DNA of 50,565 nt, from positions 1 through 50,565 of the forward strand of contig JBQTJV010000041.1 in the NCBI GenBank assembly GCA_052386775.1, given 5' to 3'. Positions 1 through 8,086 of the stretch are shown piece by piece. Source of the DNA: DSOT01 sp052386775 (GTDB taxonomy: Bacteria > Pseudomonadota > Gammaproteobacteria > Burkholderiales > SG8-41). Made by a program: the position numbers and the translations under genes. The notes under the pieces were generated by a model. It was given only the letters and a program-made list of their open reading frames with translations, searched no databases and was not told the origin of the DNA. Numbering within the stretch: position 1 is the first letter of the stretch; each line of letters begins with the position of its first letter.

Positions 1-96
1 ATACCGCAGATCCCCGGGCAGCGCCGGCAGGATGCGGTCCGCGAAGGTAGCGCGGGCGATTTGCAGCAATTCGCCGGCCTCGGGCTTATTGGTCAT
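1..96 (-). CDS. DUF6285 domain protein, N-terminal fragment (cut by window edge)
   Basis: Only the first 32 residues are inside the window. The protein starts at the ATG complementary to 94-96 and reads MTNKPEAGELLQIARATF, then a segment ending LPALPGDLRY. The ELL...R..F....LPALPG..RY pattern is how DUF6285 proteins begin. From family knowledge, these small proteins of unknown function are usually encoded next to an APH-type phosphotransferase and an acyl-CoA dehydrogenase. Here the start overlaps the 3' end of the phosphotransferase gene by 11 bp, so the two are probably translated together. The identification rests on a short stretch plus context. Confidence 0.6.
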   Translation of the reverse strand, partial: MTNKPEAGELLQIARATFADRILPALPGDLRY

Positions 97-1132
97 GTGC
101 GCTTGTGAGGGTGAGGATTTCGCGTTCCAGGTCGCTCAGTATGTGCCCGGTGAGGGCCAGCTCCAAAGAAGGTTCCGTTCCGGACAGATGGCGCTGGGCC
201 TGCTGCAGTGCGATCACCGCCCAGCGCAAGTGTGCCATCACCTGCCAGTAGCGCAGATCGTACCCCGTCACCCGGCGCCCTGACAGGCGTTCGTATTCGG
301 GCAGGAAATCCTCGATGGGCGCGATGCCGCCGACCGCGAGATCCGGCCGGGCAAAGCGCCAGCACCGCGCACACAGCCAGCCCACGTCCTCGAGCGGATT
401 GCCGAACGCGGAGAATTCCCAGTCGAGCAGTCCTGCCAATGCGCCGTCATGGACCAGGTAGTTTCCCGTGCGGTAATCGCGGTGGATGAACGTGGTCTCT
501 TCGGTCGCAGGGGCGTGGACTTCGCACCATCGCAAGCCCCACTCGAGGACGGGATGGGCGTCCGGATGGCCGTCGAGATAGCTGCGGTAGTGGGCGATAT
601 TGTCGCGCGCATGCGTGGTACGGAGAAAGGCCAGCGTTGAATGGGCAGGCGTGATGCGATGCAGCCGCGCCAGATTGGCGGCCAGCTCGCGCGCGAGGTG
701 CGCCGGGTCGGGAACCAGCGACCGGTCGCGCGTGACGCGATGGCCGGCCGCGACCCCTGGCAGGCGCTCCATGATGAAAAAACACCGGCCGATGACGGCA
801 ACCTCCTCGCAGAGATAAAGCGGCCTCGGCGCGCGCACCTGCGCCTCCTGGATTGCCCGCAGCACCGCGAACTCCTGCGCCCGGGTGAGGCTCTCCCGCA
901 CGGCGGCGGGCGCATCGGTCCGTAACACCCACTGATGCGCCTGGCCGTCTATCTCGACATCGAGCGCCCGGTTTTCCTGTACCGCGCCACCGCTCATGCG
1001 TTCGAAGCGGGTGATGCGCACCTTACTCTTGCCGGCGGCGCGGCCGATGAAGGCGCCCAGACGTTCGCAAATTACCGGCTCATCGAGCTGCACGCGGCTG
1101 CCTGTCTCGGTTCGGTTCACTCTACGAAACAT
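86..1132 (-). CDS. APH-family phosphotransferase (acyl-CoA catabolism type)
   Basis: Predicted 348-residue cytoplasmic kinase-fold protein of the aminoglycoside/choline phosphotransferase superfamily. The catalytic loop HRDYRTGN is at residues 217-224 and the metal-binding segment LDWE at 236-239. The upstream IMERLPG segment fits the hinge region of the fold. The frame stays open far upstream, antisense to the ligase gene, but MFRRVNRTETG is chosen because family members begin near here and it leaves a 21-bp divergent gap to the ligase ATG at 1154. Members next to DUF6285 and acyl-CoA dehydrogenase genes are normally not antibiotic resistance genes; they are thought to act on a metabolite or coenzyme-A-linked substrate. 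The exact substrate is unknown. Confidence 0.8.
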   Translation of the reverse strand: MFRRVNRTETGSRVQLDEPVICERLGAFIGRAAGKSKVRITRFERMSGGAVQENRALDVEIDGQAHQWVLRTDAPAAVRESLTRAQEFAVLRAIQEAQVRAPRPLYLCEEVAVIGRCFFIMERLPGVAAGHRVTRDRSLVPDPAHLARELAANLARLHRITPAHSTLAFLRTTHARDNIAHYRSYLDGHPDAHPVLEWGLRWCEVHAPATEETTFIHRDYRTGNYLVHDGALAGLLDWEFSAFGNPLEDVGWLCARCWRFARPDLAVGGIAPIEDFLPEYERLSGRRVTGYDLRYWQVMAHLRWAVIALQQAQRHLSGTEPSLELALTGHILSDLEREILTLTSAHDQ

Positions 1133-1153
1133 GATACGCTTCGCACCTGCGAC

Positions 1154-2791
1154 ATGAAGACCCCGCTCGAAATACTCCGGCTCTATCCCTCGCACGACTA
1201 TACGCTGCACGGCGCCTTTTCCAGTCGCGCGCAGCGCGACCCGCAGCGCACGTTCATGCTGTGCGACGGAAAAACGTGGAGCTGGGAAGCGTTCGACCGC
1301 GCGGTAGCGCAGGCGTCCCGTGTCCTCCTCGCCCGCGGCATCGGGAAAGCGGATCGCGTGGGCGTCATCGGCACGAACAGCGATGGACACATCGTCTTGC
1401 TGTTCGCGCTCGCCCGCATCGGCGCAATCATGGTGCCCGTGAATCCGGAGTTCGGCGTGCAGGAAGCGCGCTATGTCCTGCACCACGCCGAAGTGAGCGC
1501 GGTCGCGGCGAGCGGGAAGGCATTCGAAACGGCACGGCAGGCTTGCGCGGGGTTGAAGCGCCCGCCCTGGTTCGTGCTTCTCGATGGCGAGCGCCGTGAG
1601 GTGCCGCGCCTTCACGACCTGATGCGGGATGCGCCCGCCGTGGCGCTGCCTGCCGATGTGAGCCCGGATTCGACCTGCCTCATCGTCTACACCTCCGGCA
1701 CCACCGGTTTTCCCAAGGGCGCCATGCACAGCCAGCGCAGCTTCGTCACCGGCGGGGAGGCATTTGTCCAGCGCGTGCACCTGCAGGACGACGACCGCTT
1801 GATGATCGTACTGCCGCTTTTTCACATCAACGCGCTGTTCTATTCCGTCGCAGGCACGCTGGCGGCGGGCGCGAGCATGGTGATCGTACCGCGTTTTTCC
1901 GCTTCCACGTTCTGGCAGACCGCGGCGGAGAGCGGCGCCACCGAGGTCAATATCATCGAAGCGATCGGCACCATACTGAAGAATCGGCCGCGCAGCGAGT
2001 TTTGTCCGGAGCATCGCATCCGGAAGGCATATGGGGTTCGTGAAAGCGTGGCCGGGACGTTTCGCAACGAATTTCACATTCCGCATCTTATCGGCGGCTA
2101 TGGCATGACGGAAATTCCCGGCGTAACGTGCAATCCGTTCGAAGGTCCGCAGAAGCCGGGGAGCATGGGACCGGTGGGGCGTCATCCCGATCCCGCGCGG
2201 GCCTGGGCCGAATGCCGCGTCGTCGATGAAGCGGGACATGACGTCGCGGCGGGCGAGGCCGGCGAGCTGATCGTCAAGACGCCCATCATCATGCAGGGCT
2301 ATTTCCGGGACCCGGAACAGACGCGGGCTGCTTTTCGCGATGGTTGGTTTTTGACTGGCGATCTGGTGCGGCGCGACGCGGACGGCTATTTCTATTTCGT
2401 CTCGCGCAAGAAGGACATCATCCGCCGCCGCGGGGAAAACATCGCGGGTGCAGAACTGGATCGCGTGGTCGGCGCCCATCCCGCCGTGCACGAGGCGGCG
2501 GCGATCGCGGTGCCGTCGGAACTTGGCGAAGACGAAATTCTCGTCGCGGTCGTGCCGAAGAGCGGGCACCGCATCAGCGCGGAGGAGATCGCGCAGTGGT
2601 GCCGTGAGCGGCTTGCGGCGATGAAGGTGCCGCGTTTCGTCGCGGTGGTGGAGGCGCTGCCGCACACGCCGACGCACAAAGTGGCCAAGGCGCTCATGCG
2701 CAGCGATGCGACCCTGAAGGCGCGGGCGGTGGACCTCGCCGTGGCGGCGCCATCGCGTGAGATCAGGGAGGAGGCGCATCATCGAACGTAA
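1154..2791 (+). CDS. AMP-dependent acyl-CoA ligase (ANL superfamily)
   Basis: 545-residue adenylate-forming enzyme expected to activate a carboxylic acid with ATP and join it to CoA. Visible core motifs: phosphate-binding YTSGTTGFPKG from residue 179, adenine-site YGMTE, GWFLTGDLVRRD, and the hinge SRKKDIIRRRGENI from residue 417. The C-terminal catalytic lysine is probably K509 in PTHKV; the usual glycine before it is histidine, a variation also met in CaiC-like and cyclohexanecarboxylate-type ligases. The ATG at 1154 is preferred over upstream in-frame starts because the N terminus then matches the family length. It is divergent from the phosphotransferase and overlaps the next gene by 35 bp if that gene starts at 2757. 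Substrate not predictable. Confidence 0.88.
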   Translation: MKTPLEILRLYPSHDYTLHGAFSSRAQRDPQRTFMLCDGKTWSWEAFDRAVAQASRVLLARGIGKADRVGVIGTNSDGHIVLLFALARIGAIMVPVNPEFGVQEARYVLHHAEVSAVAASGKAFETARQACAGLKRPPWFVLLDGERREVPRLHDLMRDAPAVALPADVSPDSTCLIVYTSGTTGFPKGAMHSQRSFVTGGEAFVQRVHLQDDDRLMIVLPLFHINALFYSVAGTLAAGASMVIVPRFSASTFWQTAAESGATEVNIIEAIGTILKNRPRSEFCPEHRIRKAYGVRESVAGTFRNEFHIPHLIGGYGMTEIPGVTCNPFEGPQKPGSMGPVGRHPDPARAWAECRVVDEAGHDVAAGEAGELIVKTPIIMQGYFRDPEQTRAAFRDGWFLTGDLVRRDADGYFYFVSRKKDIIRRRGENIAGAELDRVVGAHPAVHEAAAIAVPSELGEDEILVAVVPKSGHRISAEEIAQWCRERLAAMKVPRFVAVVEALPHTPTHKVAKALMRSDATLKARAVDLAVAAPSREIREEAHHRT

Positions 2792-3863
2792 GGCATTGGG
2801 GCTCGGCATCGTCGGGTCGGGGCGTATCGGCACGCTGCGCGCACGGCTCGCCAGCCAGCATCCGGCGGTGCACTATCTTGCCGTATCGGATCGCGACGCG
2901 GGAAAGGCGCGCGATCTCGCGGACAAAGTCGGCGCGCAGTTTCATTCGGGCGATAATCGCGAGGTCATTTCGCGCCCGGAGGTGAATGCCGTCATCGTCT
3001 CCACGAGTGAAGGCGAGCACATGGACGCGGTACTCCAGGCGGTCGCGCTCGGCAAACCGGTGCTGGTGGAAAAGCCGATCGCGCTCACGCTCGCCGATGC
3101 TGACGCCATGGTCGCGGCCATCGACACATCGAACGCCAACGTGCGCGTGGGTTACAGCCGGCGTTACAAGGAACGCTATCTCATCGCCAAGGAACAGATC
3201 ATCCAGGGGCGGCTCGGCAAGGTGGTGGGCGCGGCCGCCCGCGTCTACAACTCGCGCTCACAGGGCCTCGCGGTGCTCAAACGCGACCGGCATGCAACCC
3301 CGGTCGTGGATGCGCTCACCTATTACGTCGATCTCATGAACTGGCTGCTCGGGGGAACGCCGATCGCCGAGATCTATGCGCGCGGGCAGAAAGGCGTGCT
3401 CCAGGCTGCGGGATTCGAAGCGGACGATATCAACTGGGCGATCTTCACTTATGCGGACGGCACGGTCGTCAATCTCGGCATCAGCTATGCGCTGCCGGAA
3501 AAATATCCGGCGCTCGGCCACGCGGCGCGCGTGGAACTGCTCGGCACCGAGGGCGTGATGATCCTCGATGACGATCACACCGACCAGCTCATGTACACCG
3601 AAAAAGGCATACCGCACGTCTACCTGCCCGATCACACGGTGAACATGGTGTTCCTGCAGAGCGGCACGCCGGGCGACTGGGCGCTCGGTGAGCTGTGGGG
3701 CCCGATCGCGAATGAGACGCGGGCGTGGCTCGATCATCTCGCCATCGGGAAGCCGTGCGTGCTGGCGACGCCGCGCGAGGCGCGCGCGAATCTGGAAGCT
3801 ACGCTCGCGATCGCACATTCGCTCGCCAGCGGCCGGCCGGTGACGCTGCCGTTGGCCGGATAG
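2757..3863 (+). CDS. Gfo/Idh/MocA family NAD(P)-dependent oxidoreductase
   Basis: 368 residues in the longest frame. The N-terminal Rossmann motif GLGIVGSGRIG is followed by the EKP signature in PVLVEKPIALT, the lysine that in this family helps catalysis and cofactor binding. The C-terminal half matches the alpha/beta substrate domain, with DALTYYVDLMNWLLGG corresponding to the usual D-x-x-x-H/Y helix. Family members oxidise sugars, inositols or cyclic polyols. The GTG at 2757 lies inside the ligase gene. A strong AGGAGG at 2767-2773 sits after that GTG and would better serve a start near 2781-2796, where only ATC and TTG codons are in frame, so the true start is uncertain by about 13 codons. 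Confidence 0.85.
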   Translation: MRSGRRRIIERKALGLGIVGSGRIGTLRARLASQHPAVHYLAVSDRDAGKARDLADKVGAQFHSGDNREVISRPEVNAVIVSTSEGEHMDAVLQAVALGKPVLVEKPIALTLADADAMVAAIDTSNANVRVGYSRRYKERYLIAKEQIIQGRLGKVVGAAARVYNSRSQGLAVLKRDRHATPVVDALTYYVDLMNWLLGGTPIAEIYARGQKGVLQAAGFEADDINWAIFTYADGTVVNLGISYALPEKYPALGHAARVELLGTEGVMILDDDHTDQLMYTEKGIPHVYLPDHTVNMVFLQSGTPGDWALGELWGPIANETRAWLDHLAIGKPCVLATPREARANLEATLAIAHSLASGRPVTLPLAG

Positions 3864-3897
3864 GCACGTAAAACCATCTGATGCGAAGGAGGAGGCG

Positions 3898-4881
3898 GTG
3901 AGAAAAATACTGCAGGGGATGTTGGCAGCGGTCGCGATAGTGGGCATGGGAAGCGAAGTGCACGCCCAGGATAAGGGCAGCCCGAAAGATTATCCGACGC
4001 GGCCGGTGCGGCTGCTGGTGCCGTACGCGGCGGCCGGACCCACCGATCTCATGGCGCGACTGGTGGGTCAGAAGCTCACCGAGCGCCTGGGGCAGAACGT
4101 CGTCATCGACAACCGTGCCGGCGCGAGCGGCAATATCGGCACGGCGCTCGTGATGCGCTCCAATCCCGACGGCTACTCGCTGCTCGTGCACAGCAGCGCT
4201 TACGTCGTGAATCCGAGCCTTTATCGAAGCGCCGGCTACGACGCCGTCAAGAGCTTTGCGCCGATCATCAATGCCGGCGCGAGCCCCAACATGCTCTACG
4301 TGCATCCGTCGTTTACGGTGCGCACCCTGAAGGAGCTGATCGCGGCAGGGAAGGCCAAGTCCCTGAGCTATGCGTCGCCCGGAATCGGCACCACGCCGCA
4401 TCTGACGGTCGAACTGCTGCTCAAGACCATGAACAAGCTCGACCTCACGCACGTGCCCTATAACGGCGCCGCCCCGGCGTTGAGCGCGGTACTGGGCGGT
4501 CAACTGCAGCTCGGTTGCGGGGCCTTGCCGCCCCTCGTCGCGCCGGTCAAGGCAGGCAAGCTGCGCGGTATTGCAGTGACGAGCCTGAAGCGCGCGGAGA
4601 CGCTCCCCGAGGTGCCGACTGTGGTGGAGTCCGGTTTTCCCGGCTACGAGGACTACACCTGGATCGGCTTCTTCGCGCCGGCCGGCACCCCGCGCACCAT
4701 CGTGGACAAGCTGAACAAGGAGATAGACGGCATACTCAAGCTGCCCGATGTGAAGGAGCGGCTCGCCGTGCTGGCTTTCGAGTACACGCCGAACACGCCG
4801 CAGCAGTTTGCCGAGTACGTCAGGAAAGAAGTCGCGAAGTGGGGCCAGGTGGTGAAGGATTCCGGCGCGCGCGCTGACTGA
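3898..4881 (+). CDS. Bug/TctC-family periplasmic solute-binding protein (Bug 1)
   Basis: 327 residues. GTG start with a good Shine-Dalgarno (GGAGGAGG, ending about 3 bases upstream). A signal peptide with a short basic end and hydrophobic core probably ends at VHA-Q near residue 23. Mature part: YPTRPVRLLVPYAAAGPTD (first ligand loop, D50), IDNRAGASGNIG, NPDGYS, HVPYNGAAPA, and a C-terminal helix ending WGQVVKDSG. Known members bind carboxylic acids such as citrate, glutamate, nicotinate or terephthalate for a TctA/TctB membrane pair, or act as sensors. The usual PGG of the first loop is AAG here. It is directly followed by a second, different Bug gene 26 bp later. Confidence 0.92.
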   Translation: MRKILQGMLAAVAIVGMGSEVHAQDKGSPKDYPTRPVRLLVPYAAAGPTDLMARLVGQKLTERLGQNVVIDNRAGASGNIGTALVMRSNPDGYSLLVHSSAYVVNPSLYRSAGYDAVKSFAPIINAGASPNMLYVHPSFTVRTLKELIAAGKAKSLSYASPGIGTTPHLTVELLLKTMNKLDLTHVPYNGAAPALSAVLGGQLQLGCGALPPLVAPVKAGKLRGIAVTSLKRAETLPEVPTVVESGFPGYEDYTWIGFFAPAGTPRTIVDKLNKEIDGILKLPDVKERLAVLAFEYTPNTPQQFAEYVRKEVAKWGQVVKDSGARAD

Positions 4882-4907
4882 AATTTATAAAAACGAGGAG
4901 GTGCAGG

Positions 4908-5891
4908 ATGAAAACCCGATATGCGGGCGCGGCTCTCGTGCCGACATTCTGGCTGATCATGACTGCGGTTTCTTGTGCTCATGCGCAGTCCGGCGATTTT
5001 CCCAGCCGGCCGATCCGGATTCTGATCGGCTCCGCGCCCGGCGGCGGACTCGATCAGACCGCGCGCGTCATCTCGGACCGTTTCTCCAGCGCGCTGGGCC
5101 AGCCTATCGTCATCGACAACCGCCCCGGCGCGGCGGGAACGCTGGCCGCACAGATGCTGAAGAATTCGACGCCGGACGGGTATACGCTGAACCTCGGCGC
5201 CATCGGCAATCTCGCGGTCAACTACAGTCTTTACAAGAATATCGGCTATCACCCGCTGAAAGACCTCGCGCCGGTGACGGCGATGGTGGACGCCGCCAAC
5301 GTCGTGGTGGTGCATCCGGGCGTCGCAGCGACGTCGATCAAGGAGCTCATCGCGCTTGCAACCAGGCAGCCCGGGATGACGTACGGCTCGTCCGGCGCGG
5401 GCAACGCGGGCCATCTTGCCGGAGAACTCTTCAAACGCATGGCGAAGGTCGATCTGACCCACGTTGCCTACAAAGGCGGCGGGCCCGCCATGATCGACCT
5501 GGTCGGCGGCCGGATCCACATGATCTTCGCGTCGCCGTCCTCTTCCATCCCGCACATCAAGTCGGGGAGAATCCGTGGGCTCGCCGTCACGACGCTCAAA
5601 CGCTCCACCATCATTCCCGAGCTGCCGACCGTGGCCGAGTCGGGGATACCCGGTTACGAAGTGAACAACTGGTACGCGATGGTGGCGCCCGCGAAGACGC
5701 CGAAGGCCGTGATCGCCCGGCTCAACCGCGAGCTCACGTCGATACTGAACGATGCCGAAATCAGGCGCCGGCTGGTGGCCCACGGTGTCGAGGCCGCCCC
5801 GTCCACCCCGGAGGCGCTCGGCAAGTACATGAAGTCCGAATTCGAGAAGTGGGGCAAGCTCATCGCCGAGGCGGGAATTACCGCCAAGTAA
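4908..5891 (+). CDS. Bug/TctC-family periplasmic solute-binding protein (Bug 2)
   Basis: 327 residues with an ATG preceded by a GAGGAGG ribosome site. Signal peptide to about AHA-Q (residue 26), then FPSRPIRILIGSAPGGGLD with the canonical glycine-rich first ligand loop (PGGG 44-47, D49). Later come IDNRPGAAGTLA, PDGYTL, HVAYKGGGPA and PTVAESGIPGYE. Length is typical for the family. The sequence differs clearly from Bug 1, so the pair looks like two receptors of separate specificity rather than a recent duplication. It precedes the cyclase gene by 48 bp, in which TATCAT at 5894-5899 resembles a -10 box but lacks a matching -35. Confidence 0.92.
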   Translation: MKTRYAGAALVPTFWLIMTAVSCAHAQSGDFPSRPIRILIGSAPGGGLDQTARVISDRFSSALGQPIVIDNRPGAAGTLAAQMLKNSTPDGYTLNLGAIGNLAVNYSLYKNIGYHPLKDLAPVTAMVDAANVVVVHPGVAATSIKELIALATRQPGMTYGSSGAGNAGHLAGELFKRMAKVDLTHVAYKGGGPAMIDLVGGRIHMIFASPSSSIPHIKSGRIRGLAVTTLKRSTIIPELPTVAESGIPGYEVNNWYAMVAPAKTPKAVIARLNRELTSILNDAEIRRRLVAHGVEAAPSTPEALGKYMKSEFEKWGKLIAEAGITAK

Positions 5892-5939
5892 GCTATCATT
5901 CCTACCCTTTCGACAACCCCAACAAGAGGACGCACTCGC

Positions 5940-6944
5940 ATGGCACGCGCACCGAAGACCATTGACACCCGCGAAAAGAAAAACCGCAAGCTGACGCGCA
6001 AGGATGTGCGCAAGGCCGCCGAGCGCTGCAAGAACTGGGGGCGTTTCGGCAAGGATGACGAGATCGGCACGCTCAATTTCACGACCGCCGAAGACATCGT
6101 CGCCGCGGCACAGCTCGTGCGCAAAGGGAAGGTCATTTCGCTGGCGCTCAATTACGACCAGCACGGCCCGCAGGGCGCCAAGAGCAAGTATCCCGCGCTC
6201 GGGCGCTTCAACCCGATCCACCTCATGACGCGCACCGGCACCGACGCTTACTCGGGCGTGCTGGATCATCGCAACATCCGCGGCACCGACGACATCATCA
6301 TCATGCCGCTGCAGTGCGGGACGCAGTGGGATGGCCTCGGGCACATCATGTACGACGACACCATGTGGAACGGCTACGACTGCCGCAACGTGACGAGCGC
6401 CGGCGCACAGAAAGGCGGCATCGAAAAGACCAGGGAGAAAATGGTCGGGCGCGGCGTGCTGCTCGATGTTGCGCGCGCGATGGGCAAGAAGTGGCTGCCG
6501 GACGGATTTGCGATCACCAGCGAAATCCTCGATTTCACGGAAGAGAAGCAGGGTGTAAAAGTGAAGCGCGGCGATTACCTGCTGGTTCACACCGGCCACG
6601 TGGAGCGTTGCTTGACCAGCAAGAGCTGGGACGGCTACTCGGGCGGGGATGCGCCGGGTTTTGCGTTCGAAACGGTGGATTGGCTGCACCAGAAAGAAAT
6701 CGCGGGTGTTGCCACCGACACCTGGGGTGCCGAAGTCCGCCCGAACGAGACCGAGGACACCAACCAGCCGTGGCACTGGATCACGATTCCGATCATGGGG
6801 CTGACGGTCGGCGAAATCTTTTATCTGACCGAGCTGGCGAAGGATTGTGCCAAGGACAAACGGTATGAGTTCCTGTTCGTGGCGCCGGCGCTGCCGATCA
6901 CCGGCGCGGTGGGTTCGCCGGTGAATCCGCTCGCGATCAAGTAA
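5940..6944 (+). CDS. Cyclase-family (kynurenine formamidase-like) metal hydrolase
   Basis: 334 residues, PF04199 type. The family metal motif H-x-G-T-H-x-D-x-x-x-H appears as QCGTQWDGLGH, the variant typical of the long proteobacterial and actinobacterial 'cyclase' branch, in which Q replaces the first and middle histidines. GDYLLVHTGHVERC and GVATDTWGAE are other conserved blocks. The highly basic N terminus (many K/R in the first 45 residues) has no signal peptide, so the protein is probably cytoplasmic. Known relatives hydrolyse N-formylkynurenine, isatin or carbamoyl-type bonds; the substrate here is unknown. It lies between Bug genes, consistent with processing of an imported acid or amide. 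Confidence 0.85.
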   Translation: MARAPKTIDTREKKNRKLTRKDVRKAAERCKNWGRFGKDDEIGTLNFTTAEDIVAAAQLVRKGKVISLALNYDQHGPQGAKSKYPALGRFNPIHLMTRTGTDAYSGVLDHRNIRGTDDIIIMPLQCGTQWDGLGHIMYDDTMWNGYDCRNVTSAGAQKGGIEKTREKMVGRGVLLDVARAMGKKWLPDGFAITSEILDFTEEKQGVKVKRGDYLLVHTGHVERCLTSKSWDGYSGGDAPGFAFETVDWLHQKEIAGVATDTWGAEVRPNETEDTNQPWHWITIPIMGLTVGEIFYLTELAKDCAKDKRYEFLFVAPALPITGAVGSPVNPLAIK

Positions 6945-6974
6945 GACTGCCGCAGCAGCCCGAAGAAAGGCTTC

Positions 6975-7122
6975 GACGCCGAGGACGCCGAGGACGCAAA
7001 GGAAAAACAAAAAAGTGAAGCAGAGATCCAACCCTCTTCCCATGCAAGCACGGTTCGCGCCGTTTCCCGTTTTTGTCGGCAATCCACTTTGCGTCCTTGG
7101 CGTCCTCTGCGTCCTTTGCGTC
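6975..7122. repeat. Inverted array of 9-bp units around the start of Bug 3
   Basis: The left arm 6975-7001 is three direct 9-bp units (GACGCCGAG twice, then GACGCAAAG). The right arm 7087-7122 is four units of the complement type (CTTTGCGTC, CTTGGCGTC, CTCTGCGTC, CTTTGCGTC). The arms 6975-7001 and 7087-7113 are complementary at 25 of 27 positions, so the mRNA could form a long stem with the GTG start (7015) in an 85-base loop. The right arm is translated as LCV-LGV-LCV-LCV inside the signal peptide. Confidence 0.8.
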
Positions 7123-8052
7123 ATCGCTTTAGCATCCGCTAAAGCGGCCGCGCAGCAGTATCCGGCGAAGCCGGTGCGGTTCGTGGTGCCGTATCCGCCG
7201 GGGGGGCCGCTCGACGAGATTGCGCGTGCGGTGGGGCAGCGCCTGACGACATCCTGGAGTCAGCAGGTGCTGGTGGACAATCGCAGCGGCGCGGGCGGCA
7301 GCATCGGCGCCGACCACGTCGCGAAGACCGCGCCGGACGGCTACACCATGCTCCTCGGCAATTCGGGGCCCATCACCGTCAACCCCAATCTGCGGCGCGA
7401 CCTGCCGTATGACCCGCAGCGCGATCTGGCGCCGGTCACGCAGATCATCGCCGCGCCGATGGTGCTGGTGGTGCATCCGTCGCTGCCGGTCAAATCGGTG
7501 CGCGATCTGGTGCGCCTCGCCAAGTCGAAACCCGGGCAGCTCAATTATGCCTCCGCGGGCATCGGCAACCTGCAGCACCTCGCCATGGAATCGCTGCAAT
7601 CGATGGCCGGTGTCAGGATGAACCACGTTCCGTACAAAGGTGCGGCACCGGCGTTCATCGACCTCCTGAGCGGGCAGGTGCAGCTCATGTTCGCGAACAT
7701 CGTGGGTGTGCTGCCGCACGTCGATGCCGGCAAGGTGCGCGCTATTGCCGTTTCCAATGCGAAGGGCGCGCCGGTGTTGCCCAACACGCCAAGCGTCGCG
7801 GCGACGCTGCCGGAATTCGATCTCGACGGCTGGATGGGCATCTTCGTGCGCGCCGGCACGCCGCCCGAGATCATTGCGAAGCTGCACAAGGATCTCGCGG
7901 CTGCAGTCAGCGGCGAGGACTTCAAGGAGCGTTTCGCCAAGCGCGGCGCGCAGGTCGCTGTCGGCGGTCCCGAGGGTCTCGCGAAGATCGTGCGCTACGA
8001 AACGGCGCTCTACGGAAAGATCATCCAGTCCGCCGGCATTCGTCCGCAATAA
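7015..8052 (+). CDS. Bug/TctC-family periplasmic solute-binding protein (Bug 3)
   Basis: 345 residues from GTG 7015; an in-frame ATG at 7042 is the alternative. AAGGA upstream favours 7015, and no ribosome site precedes 7042. The long leader has an unusual cysteine-rich hydrophobic core, L25 to I37 (LCVLGVLCVLCVI), encoded by the 9-bp repeat array. Cleavage is likely at AAA-Q near residue 46. There is no lipobox, so it is not a lipoprotein. The mature part is ordinary: FVVPYPPGGPLD (D67), VDNRSGAGGSIG, PDGYTM, HVPYKGAAPAF. It is followed 34 bp later by the MmgE/PrpD gene, if that uses its TTG. Confidence 0.9.
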   Translation: MKQRSNPLPMQARFAPFPVFVGNPLCVLGVLCVLCVIALASAKAAAQQYPAKPVRFVVPYPPGGPLDEIARAVGQRLTTSWSQQVLVDNRSGAGGSIGADHVAKTAPDGYTMLLGNSGPITVNPNLRRDLPYDPQRDLAPVTQIIAAPMVLVVHPSLPVKSVRDLVRLAKSKPGQLNYASAGIGNLQHLAMESLQSMAGVRMNHVPYKGAAPAFIDLLSGQVQLMFANIVGVLPHVDAGKVRAIAVSNAKGAPVLPNTPSVAATLPEFDLDGWMGIFVRAGTPPEIIAKLHKDLAAAVSGEDFKERFAKRGAQVAVGGPEGLAKIVRYETALYGKIIQSAGIRPQ

Positions 8053-8086
8053 CCACCGGGACAGAACCGAGCGCGCTGTCCCGCAA

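Noticed and set aside
86..1132. Phosphotransferase as an aminoglycoside resistance gene
   Set aside because: The superfamily is broad; the DUF6285 neighbour and acyl-CoA ligase context point to metabolism, and nothing else suggests resistance.
1133..2833. Very long minus-strand open frame continuing from the phosphotransferase across the whole ligase gene
   Set aside because: It is antisense to a clearly conserved ligase; high GC third positions keep this frame open. Its translation is rich in Arg/His/Ala and matches no domain.
6975..7122. The 9-bp repeat array as a CRISPR array or insertion-sequence end
   Set aside because: Units are directly joined 9-mers without spacers; no transposase or target duplication is visible.
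4653..7124. Minus-strand open frame of over 800 codons across Bug 2, the cyclase and neighbours
   Set aside because: Antisense shadow of three recognisable plus-strand genes; no domain pattern and no ribosome site.
7015..7160. Bug 3 as a lipoprotein because of the many cysteines in its leader
   Set aside because: None of the cysteines is in a lipobox (L-x-G/A-C) near the cleavage zone, and an ordinary AAA-Q site follows.
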